Source of the DNA: Winogradskyella sp.
GTDB lineage: Bacteria; Bacteroidota; Bacteroidia; Flavobacteriales; Flavobacteriaceae
Direction of reading: 5' to 3'
NCBI RefSeq assembly: GCF_028289625.1
Contig: NZ_JANQOM010000069.1
Location: 1-33,781 of the forward strand
DNA: 33,781 nucleotides
In this document: positions 1-5,159 of the stretch, in pieces
How positions within the stretch are numbered: the stretch's first letter is position 1
Layout of the letters: the number at the start of each line of letters is the position of its first letter
Position numbers and translations under genes: made by a program
The notes under the pieces: generated by a model
What the model saw: only the letters and a program-made list of their open reading frames with translations
Told to the model about the DNA's origin: nothing
Databases searched by the model: none

Positions 1-63
1 TTCATAAGTTTCCGACCAAGATTCTTCGAAGCGATTTAGTATTTCTTCAGTTCTGCTGTTCAT
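1..63 (-). CDS. Partial gene, N-terminus of a cassette-borne protein
   Basis: Only the first 21 codons are in the window; the gene runs off the left edge. It starts with ATG at 63 and reads MNSRTEEILNRFEESWSETY with no stop. The start lies about 20 bp from the repeat that begins at 82, the same geometry as the four complete minus-strand genes to the right. This placement, more than the short reading frame, is the reason to call it real. The visible part is acidic and predicted helical, with no signal peptide. Function unknown. Confidence 0.5.
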   Translation of the reverse strand, partial: MNSRTEEILNRFEESWSETYE

Positions 64-80
64 TGTCTGGTTTAATTGCA

Positions 81-242
81 TACAACGGTCTAGGCTATGG
101 TTTCGTTACAGAATGGTACGCGGGTATCATTCCGCAGTAACCATAAATTTAGCGAAAAGGCTCGAAATTCCGACTGCGAGCACCGAAGCTTTAGCGTAGG
201 TGTGGAATTTCAGCCGTAATGAACTATAGCCGTTGTTGTAAG
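81..242. repeat. attC-like long inverted repeat 1
   Basis: The left end reads ACAACGGTCTAGGCTATG and the right end AACTATAGCCGTTGTTGTAA. The halves pair imperfectly (AACGG...GGCTATG against CTATAGCCGTTGTT) with extra unpaired bases on the left arm, as in integron attC sites. The middle is variable and has its own smaller inverted repeat (AAATTCC near 159 and GGAATTT near 204). At about 160 bp it is long for an attC. It matches the elements at 1007, 1611 and 2422 in its outer parts only. Confidence 0.7.
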
Positions 243-249
243 CAGTTTT

Positions 250-987
250 TTATTCATTTTCCATTAACCAATCTATACTTTGGTCAAAATATTTTTTCAT
301 TGATTTATTCAGATATTGGCTGTAATCAGTTTTTTCATTCCGTTCTTTTGATAACCAAGCCATTGCATAAGCAATTATCTGTTCAGGTAAATAACCTTGA
401 CTGCTTGATTGCCATCCAAATCCTCCATTTGTACTAAATGACGAGAAGTTAAATCGAGAATTACCAATAAAAATTCCAAATCCATAAGTAATAGCCGTGA
501 AGTCAGTCAGAAATTCATCATTTTCCGCAATTCTATTTTCGCCTAATAGAATTTGATGCGCTAATTCGTGAGAAATAGTTGCAATTAGTGAAATCGGATT
601 TTTTAATTGTCCAATCTCGATTGAAATTACAGTTCCATTTTCTGTTTGCTGATAAGTTCCGCTTGCACTTTTCCAACTTCCATCTAAGTCAGCTGGTGTT
701 GTCAAAATTGTTCCGTCAGCCATTTCGATAGGTGAGTCAGAGAAAAAGTCCAATTTTATATCCACACTTTGGATATTCATCAATTCCATTGTGCGTTCAA
801 GAATGAATTCCGCGTCTTTTTCAGTTCCGTCAAAAGTCCTTTCGTAGAAATCCTTAGTTGGTGTTACTGTCCGGATTTCCATAAAATGCTCTTTTCCAAA
901 TTCCGTTTTTAACCAATTCAGGTCTTCATCAACCCAAATTTTGTCTTCTTCGGTAATTGGTAGTTTTTTCTTTTTGCTCCAGAACAT
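250..987 (-). CDS. Predicted zinc metallopeptidase-like protein (HExxH), cassette-borne
   Basis: A 245-residue cytoplasmic-looking protein with no signal peptide; the first residues are Lys-rich. The one recognisable motif is HELAH at residues 140-144, followed by acidic residues (E155, E158) and a TDFTAITYGFG segment near 161-171. This resembles the helix-plus-downstream-acidic-ligand layout of gluzincin-type metallopeptidases, so Zn binding by H140 and H144 with catalytic E141 is plausible. I do not recognise the family and the substrate is unknown. The gene sits alone between two attC-like repeats. Its ATG is about 20 bp from the repeat starting at 1007, and its stop is about 8 bp from the repeat ending at 242. 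That is the compact layout of an integron cassette carrying one gene. No promoter is evident, so it may depend on read-through. Confidence 0.75.
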   Translation of the reverse strand: MFWSKKKKLPITEEDKIWVDEDLNWLKTEFGKEHFMEIRTVTPTKDFYERTFDGTEKDAEFILERTMELMNIQSVDIKLDFFSDSPIEMADGTILTTPADLDGSWKSASGTYQQTENGTVISIEIGQLKNPISLIATISHELAHQILLGENRIAENDEFLTDFTAITYGFGIFIGNSRFNFSSFSTNGGFGWQSSSQGYLPEQIIAYAMAWLSKERNEKTDYSQYLNKSMKKYFDQSIDWLMENE

Positions 988-1005
988 TATTGGTTGGTTA
1001 AATGT

Positions 1006-1165
1006 GTTACAACGGTCTCGGCCATGAGTAGTTCCGTGGTTTAGCGGTTAACTTTGCAAGTACACACCAAGCTGAAAATCCTCGCGGATTTTCAGAAGCG
1101 ATGGTCTGAGCCTGTCGAAGACTAGGCGAGAACAAGCAATTACTTATAGCCATTGTTGTGGTTAG
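1006..1165. repeat. attC-like long inverted repeat 2
   Basis: The left end reads TTACAACGGTCTCGGCCATG and the right end TTATAGCCATTGTTGTGGTTAG. The middle holds a strong hairpin, CTGAAAATCC-TCGC-GGATTTTCAG (near 1072-1095), and a GAGCCTGTCGAAG stretch resembling dispersed REP-type repeats of flavobacteria. The outer arms pair with each other. The first bases on the left (GTTACAAC) complement the end of repeat 1 (GTTGTAA). Those on the right (GTTGTGGTTA) complement the start of repeat 3. Confidence 0.7.
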
Positions 1166-1170
1166 TTTTT

Positions 1171-1602
1171 TTATTCATTCAGTATTTCAGTCAGTTTAGG
1201 AAATTCCGTGTCCATTCTTTTATCGTCCATTTTTCCATCGTAGTCGTTATCTCCGTATTCAAGTCCAACTGCAATTAGCCCTTCGATTTCATTCCGTTTT
1301 GATTTTGGTATTTCACTCAAAATTTTCGCAAAATCGTTTTCTCCAATTCGGTAAATTATTTGGGTCAAAACATAACCTAAATCATAACAACCAGCTCCAC
1401 CACCACACCAAAATTCAGTCAATTCCAAAAATGCCCCAGATTCTTTATTCAGCATTCGAGTAATCAAATCCGATAGTTTTTTATTCTGTTCGAGTGATTG
1501 CCCAACATATAAATCTTGACCAATTTCAATTCTGTCAACCACTTTTTCATTACAGCTTAAAAGTGTGAAAATCAGTAAGAAATATATTGTTAAGTTCTTC
1601 AT
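1171..1602 (-). CDS. Lipoprotein of unknown function, cassette-borne
   Basis: I choose the ATG at 1602, giving 143 residues. A frame open to 1725 exists, but its first 41 residues would be encoded by the attC-like repeat. From 1602 the protein has a clear lipoprotein signal peptide, MKNLTIYFLLIFTLLSC, with Cys17 as the predicted lipidated residue, so it should be anchored in the envelope. The mature part is mostly helical and acidic. It contains a Cys/Gly cluster, FWCGGGAGCYDLG, which could form a disulphide. Function unknown. It is alone between repeats 2 and 3; the start is about 9 bp from repeat 3 and the stop about 6 bp from repeat 2, as expected for a one-gene cassette. Confidence 0.75.
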   Translation of the reverse strand: MKNLTIYFLLIFTLLSCNEKVVDRIEIGQDLYVGQSLEQNKKLSDLITRMLNKESGAFLELTEFWCGGGAGCYDLGYVLTQIIYRIGENDFAKILSEIPKSKRNEIEGLIAVGLEYGDNDYDGKMDDKRMDTEFPKLTEILNE

Positions 1603-1610
1603 TCTCAAAT

Positions 1611-1749
1611 TAACCACAACGGTTTTGGCTATGATTTCGTTGCGGAAAAATCCGCAGGATTCTTTCCGCCGTAGCCGAAAGATAGCAAAATTGCGTTGAA
1701 TTCCGATTAAGGAATTCAACCGCAATGAATTATAGCCAATGTTAGCTAC
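1611..1749. repeat. attC-like long inverted repeat 3
   Basis: The left end reads TAACCACAACGGTTTTGGCTAT and the right end AATTATAGCCAATGTTAGCTAC. The centre holds a second inverted repeat (GTTGAATTCC near 1694, GGAATTCAAC near 1710) and a Cys/Gly-poor spacer. The outer arms are the same as in repeats 1, 2 and 4, the inner part is not. The first ten bases complement the right end of repeat 2; the last nine (GTTAGCTAC) complement the start of repeat 4. Confidence 0.7.
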
Positions 1750-1756
1750 TGTGCTT

Positions 1757-2401
1757 TTAAGTGTTATGATTTATTTGTACTATTATTTTCCTATTCGGAC
1801 AAATTATGTAAAAGTCAATATTTCCAATTCCATAACTGTGCATATAATATTTATAGGCATAGTAATTCCCTTTTTCATAAAGTAAGTCCTCTAATTCAAA
1901 TTCCAATTTCTCAAGAGTGGTGTGGGCAAAGTCCAAAAACTTTTTCTCTTGCTTGTCAAATGGTGTTTTTTTCCAGAATTCAGTTTCCCATTGACTCCTT
2001 AATTCGGTACTTGGATGTTTAGTAAAGAATTCCTCTTTCGGATTTTTAAAATATTCAACCGTTTGGTCGTCAATTTTGTAAATCCAAATCGAATATCCAT
2101 CTCCATTAAAAGCTCTTTCGGTTTCGTATTCATAAATCAACTCGCCATCGTTAAATTCAAATCCAGTCAGTTCGACATTATAGTTGCGTTCTTCTGCTTT
2201 CTCAATAGGATTCCAAAATAGATTTGAACCTGGTAATAGTTTCCAATAGAAGCCTGGAATTAAAATCAAAACTATTAATATTATTGAGAACTTATAAAAT
2301 TTAGGCTTATTCTTTGCCCTTAATGCACGATACATTTTTAATGCCCAAATAGGATAAGTTAAGACTATAATAAAGGTTAGAAGCATTAAAAATAAAATCA
2401 T
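1757..2401 (-). CDS. Two-TM membrane protein of unknown function, cassette-borne
   Basis: A 214-residue protein. The N-terminus carries two hydrophobic segments, about residues 2-22 and 38-53, separated by a basic loop (ALRAKNKPKFYK). This suggests a hairpin in the inner membrane with a soluble domain of about 160 residues after it. The soluble part is rich in aromatic and acidic residues (ELIYEYETERAFNGDGYSIW, NYYAYKYYMHSYG) and shows no catalytic motif I recognise. The ATG lies about 20 bp from repeat 4 and the stop 7 bp from repeat 3. The unit is bounded by GTTAGCTAC on one side and GTAGCTAAC on the other, an exact 9-bp complement. Function unknown. Confidence 0.75.
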   Translation of the reverse strand: MILFLMLLTFIIVLTYPIWALKMYRALRAKNKPKFYKFSIILIVLILIPGFYWKLLPGSNLFWNPIEKAEERNYNVELTGFEFNDGELIYEYETERAFNGDGYSIWIYKIDDQTVEYFKNPKEEFFTKHPSTELRSQWETEFWKKTPFDKQEKKFLDFAHTTLEKLEFELEDLLYEKGNYYAYKYYMHSYGIGNIDFYIICPNRKIIVQINHNT

Positions 2402-2421
2402 CTATGAATTTTGTTCGGCAT

Positions 2422-2559
2422 TGTAGCTAACGGTCTCGGCTATGATTTCGTTGTGGAATCATCCGCAGGATTATTCCGCTGAAATCTAGCCGTTTGATTT
2501 ATACTTTTACTTTGGTGTGGTACAAAACCACAATGAATTATGGCCATTGTTGTGCGTTC
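2422..2559. repeat. attC-like long inverted repeat 4
   Basis: The left end reads GTAGCTAACGGTCTCGGCTA and the right end AATTATGGCCATTGTTGTGC. The adjoining left stretch (ATGATTTCGTTGTGGAATC) is nearly identical to repeat 3. The arms pair over about 20 positions with a 3-nt bulge on the left arm. The last codons and stop (TAA, 2538-2540) of the gene to the right fall inside the repeat. Confidence 0.7.
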
Positions 2560-3182
2560 GTACTTTTAATTTTTTCATTCCAATTTTCCGAATTCCAAGA
2601 TTCAATCCAATTGTCATATTCGTTAATGATATAATTTTTCGGTTTTTCTCCGTAAAGTTCTTTAATCTTTTTAGGGATTAGTGCATAATCAAAATTCCAA
2701 AGTTTCTTTTGGTTATTTTCTCTTATTCCGTCAAAGTCTTCTCCATCTTGTGCCTCGTCTGTAAAATAAATTCCAGTTTGGTCAAATTCCGTTGCTATTT
2801 CTTTCACAAGTTTTTTGATAAACTCAAAAGTCGATTCATTATAATTTCCGTTTTCAAAGTTCCGAATAGTTCCCGTTTCTATCAGTAGTTCGCAGGAAAT
2901 CCAATTATCCTGAAACGTCTTGTCAATCGCTGGTGTCAAAGCCATAACAAGAGGTCTGACATTAATTTCCGAAAAATCAGTTTTGTAATATCCGAATTCA
3001 GAATTTGAAAAGTAAACGAATCCGTTATCTTCTACTTTCCATTCCAATGATTCAAATTGTTTTTTAAGGTCAGAATTCCATACACCAATTCGCTCCAAAA
3101 CTTTGGTAAATTTTTTAATTGAAGGTTTAATATTATTACCATTCAATTTTTCATAAGTCTGTATGTTGCTTAATTCTGGCAT
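2538..3182 (-). CDS. Hypothetical soluble protein, cassette-borne
   Basis: A 214-residue protein without signal peptide or membrane segment. It is acidic and aromatic-rich, alternates predicted helices and strands, and has a Trp-rich C-terminus (NEYDNWIESWNSENWNEKIK). I see no known motif. Its last few residues and stop codon lie within attC-like repeat 4, a common arrangement for cassette genes. The ATG at 3182 is 19 bp from a core-site-like GCCCAAC at 3203-3209, which reads GTTGGGC on the coding strand. It is the last cassette before ordinary chromosomal genes begin. Confidence 0.7.
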   Translation of the reverse strand: MPELSNIQTYEKLNGNNIKPSIKKFTKVLERIGVWNSDLKKQFESLEWKVEDNGFVYFSNSEFGYYKTDFSEINVRPLVMALTPAIDKTFQDNWISCELLIETGTIRNFENGNYNESTFEFIKKLVKEIATEFDQTGIYFTDEAQDGEDFDGIRENNQKKLWNFDYALIPKKIKELYGEKPKNYIINEYDNWIESWNSENWNEKIKSTNAQQWP

Positions 3183-3201
3183 TTTCGTTTTTCAGGTATG
3201 A

Positions 3202-3262
3202 CGCCCAACACGTAAATAGGTCTGTGTTTACATTAACCAAATGAAATATAGCAATTATCCGT
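3202..3262. repeat. Degenerate attC-like element at the array edge
   Basis: The left end carries CGCCCAACACG, whose complement GTTGGGC fits the integron core-site consensus GTTRRRY exactly. About 40 bp further is AATGAAATATAGCAATTAT, matching the right arm of the other repeats (AATGAATTATAGCCATTGTT) at most positions. It is only about 60 bp, and its left arm does not match the AACGGTCTCGG consensus. It is either a decayed attC or the boundary of the array. Confidence 0.4.
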
Positions 3263-3376
3263 ATCCCTAACAATAGCAAGAGCTATATAAATTTACATAA
3301 GCATGCATTTTGTATATCAAATTGCCTGTATTTATATCTAGTGTTATACAAAATACCTGTAAGTGTTATACCAAAA

Positions 3377-3790
3377 TCAATGCCATGTAGCAGCTTTACT
3401 TTTGGCGATCAATTGTTTTAATACCTCTAAATCGATATCTGCCAATTTATTCACATACAAGCAGCCTTTTCCCCACTTAAACTTGCCGAGTTTAGCGGTA
3501 AGCGCTTGTTCTTGGCTAATGTCAAACGTTAAGTAAATGGTCATTTTGGATTTTCTTGGCGCAAAGCCTACATTAAACCATTCAAATTCTTCCTTTCCGC
3601 TTTTGCGTTTGTATTTATACTTGCCAAAACCGATAATAAAATAATCGCCCCAGATTTTGGGTTCATGACCTGTAATCTCAGACATTATCTTTATTAAGGT
3701 TTTACTATCGTTGCGTTTGGTCTCGTTTTCAATACGGTCTATATAATCCGAGACACTTTTATCGGTTTCTTGGGTTGCAAGTGCTGCCAT
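3377..3790 (-). CDS. DUF1801 domain-containing protein
   Basis: A 137-residue soluble protein of the DUF1801 (YdhG-like) superfamily. The family pattern is visible as a helical N-terminus (SVSDYIDRIENETKRNDSK) followed by PKIWGDYFIIGFGKYKYK and a Lys/Arg-rich hairpin before a WFNVGFAPRKSKMTIYL strand pair. The end pairs GKGCLYVNKL with a helix. Family members are small and their molecular function is not established; some resemble frataxin or iron-chaperone folds. The length is normal. It has its own leader region and is separated from the cassette array by about 190 bp, so it looks like core chromosome. Confidence 0.85.
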   Translation of the reverse strand: MAALATQETDKSVSDYIDRIENETKRNDSKTLIKIMSEITGHEPKIWGDYFIIGFGKYKYKRKSGKEEFEWFNVGFAPRKSKMTIYLTFDISQEQALTAKLGKFKWGKGCLYVNKLADIDLEVLKQLIAKSKAATWH

Positions 3791-3831
3791 AATCCTAGAT
3801 TTATAATGCTTTTAAAGATAAAACTTTTATA

Positions 3832-3958
3832 TCAGTTCGAGCGATTCAGTAATTCATGATTGAATTGCACTGCGACGGCGTTCAGTAGAACTTTCTTTAA
3901 ATTCTAATTCTTGTTCTCGATACATCCCGACCTTAACTGTCGGGACACTCGAACTGAC
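3832..3958. repeat. Dispersed REP-like palindromic repeat
   Basis: A 10-bp perfect inverted repeat, TCAGTTCGAG (3832-3841) and CTCGAACTGA (3949-3958), encloses about 107 bp. Inside, TCCCGAC-CTTAACT-GTCGGGA (3925-3945) forms a second hairpin. I recognise CTCGAACTGACG next to a CCCGAC...GTCGGG hairpin as a dispersed intergenic element of flavobacterial genomes. It lies between the divergent genes at 3790 and 4021. Confidence 0.65.
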
Positions 3959-3992
3959 GAGTTTCTGTTAACGTTACTACGCCAATTAGATG

Positions 3993-4000
3993 TATTTTTG
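3993..4000 (+). promoter_or_regulatory. Promoter -7 element for the TIGR02757-family gene
   Basis: TATTTTTG matches the Bacteroidota -7 consensus TAnnTTTG exactly and ends 20 bp before the TTG start at 4021, leaving a short leader. No clear -33 TTG is seen. Confidence 0.5.
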
Positions 4001-4020
4001 CATTCAAAATTCATTAACAG

Positions 4021-4791
4021 TTGAAACTCAAAACTTCAGAACTCAAAACCTTTCTAGACGAAAAGGTCAACCTTTACAATCATCCTAGGTTTATTGAGAG
4101 CGATCCTATACAGGTACCGCATCAGTTTTCTAAAAAGGAAGATATCGAGATTGCCGGTTTCCTTACCGCTACTATTGCTTGGGGAAATCGTAAGAGCATT
4201 ATTAACAATGCCAATAGAATGATGGAGTTATTGGATCACTCCCCTTTTGAGTTTGTGATGCAGCACCAAGACTCAGATTTGCAAGTCTTACAATCTTTTG
4301 TGCATCGCACGTTTAATGGTGATGATTTTGTTCAGTTTATTAAAAGTCTGCAACATATTTATAAGACTTATAACGGACTTGAAGCTGTCTTTGCCAAACC
4401 TGCTGAGAAAACCTCTTTGAAGCAAAGTATTCATGCTTTTAAGAAGGTTTTTTTTGAAATTCCACATTTAGAACGTACTAAAAAACATGTGAGCGATCCT
4501 TTAAAAAATTCGGCTGCTAAACGGATTAACATGTATCTACGCTGGATGGTAAGACAAGACCACGTAGGTGTTGATTTTGGCATTTGGAAAAGCCTCTCGC
4601 CTTCCCAACTCAGTTGTCCGTTGGATGTACATTCGGGTAATGTGGCCAGAAAACTAGGGCTTTTAAAACGAAAACAAAATGACGCTAAGGCCTTGGCAGA
4701 ATTGGATATTAACTTACGTCAGCTCGACCCCAACGATCCTGTAAAGTACGATTTTGCACTATTTGGTCTAGGTGTTTTTGAAGGGTTCTGA
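4021..4791 (+). CDS. TIGR02757 (DUF2400) family protein
   Basis: A 256-residue soluble protein of a conserved Bacteroidota family. The family signature is visible: FLDEKVNLYNHPRFIESDP near the start, then QFSKKEDIEIAGFLTATIAW around 34-54 and GNRKSIINNANRMMELL just after. The C-terminal LSCPLDVHSGNVARKLGLL segment recalls helix-hairpin-helix DNA glycosylase ends (VD-x-H), and DPVKYDFALFGLGV closes the protein. The biochemical function is not established. The start is TTG: an in-frame stop lies just upstream at 4015-4017, and the next Met is around residue 67, well inside the conserved domain, so TTG at 4021 is the only start that keeps the family N-terminus. Confidence 0.85.
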   Translation: MKLKTSELKTFLDEKVNLYNHPRFIESDPIQVPHQFSKKEDIEIAGFLTATIAWGNRKSIINNANRMMELLDHSPFEFVMQHQDSDLQVLQSFVHRTFNGDDFVQFIKSLQHIYKTYNGLEAVFAKPAEKTSLKQSIHAFKKVFFEIPHLERTKKHVSDPLKNSAAKRINMYLRWMVRQDHVGVDFGIWKSLSPSQLSCPLDVHSGNVARKLGLLKRKQNDAKALAELDINLRQLDPNDPVKYDFALFGLGVFEGF

Positions 4792-4850
4792 TTTTTACAT
4801 TTTCTTTTATAACTTTCGAGCTTAATACTAGGTCTCTTACTTAAGTCATT

Positions 4851-5093
4851 ATGGGTGAAATCATTGGTGAGTTAATTATCTTTACGTTCTTGAATTTTAT
4901 AGGAGGTGCTATACGATGGTTTTTTGCATCATTATGGAAACTGGTTTTTAACAGACCCAAACGGCCCTTTAAAGAATATATTTACGATTCTGATAATGAT
5001 TCATTAACATATGATGGTGCACATGGTTGCTTGAACATAGTCCTAGGAATAGTCTTCATCGTTTTGGTAGTCATTATAATTTCTAATATTTAA
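4851..5093 (+). CDS. Small two-TM membrane protein, unknown function
   Basis: An 80-residue protein with a hydrophobic N-terminal segment (about residues 4-31, ELIIFTFLNFIGGAIRWFFA), a polar central part rich in Asp and Tyr (YIYDSDNDSLTYDGAHG) and a C-terminal hydrophobic segment (about 61-78). The loop probably faces one side with both ends in the membrane. It lies 59 bp after the TIGR02757-family gene on the same strand and is followed at once by a strong hairpin terminator. It may be co-transcribed with that gene or have its own weak promoter (TAACTTTC near 4810, one mismatch). No family recognised. Confidence 0.75.
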   Translation: MGEIIGELIIFTFLNFIGGAIRWFFASLWKLVFNRPKRPFKEYIYDSDNDSLTYDGAHGCLNIVLGIVFIVLVVIIISNI

Positions 5094-5094
5094 A

Positions 5095-5124
5095 AAAGGC
5101 TTCCGTTTGGAAGCCTTTCGTTTT
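5095..5124. terminator. Bidirectional intrinsic terminator
   Basis: The stem AAAGGCTTCC / GGAAGCCTTT has a GTTT loop between convergent genes ending at 5093 (+) and 5160 (-). The T-run is strongest on the minus strand (TTTTTTA after the stem) but CGTTTT follows on the plus strand. Confidence 0.85.
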
Positions 5125-5130
5125 ATCATG

Positions 5131-5158
5131 AGATTCCTGCTTTAGCAAGAATGGCAAC
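5131..5158. repeat. Decayed copy of the CATTCCTGC palindromic repeat
   Basis: AGATTCCTGCTTTAGCAAGA followed by ATGGCAAC is a degenerate version of the palindromic unit present in intact form twice at 28183-28258. The central hairpin CCTGC-TTTA-GCAAG is retained with a mismatch. Confidence 0.5.
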
Positions 5159-5159
5159 A

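Noticed and set aside
1..3262. CRISPR array or phase-variable repeat cluster
   Set aside because: The repeats are 60-160 bp, imperfect and structured, with 500-700 bp gene-bearing units between them; there are no short regular spacers and no cas genes.
3340..3371. Direct repeat AGTGTTATAC in two copies 22 bp apart
   Set aside because: Two short copies in an AT-rich intergenic region; not enough to support an operator or origin iteron.
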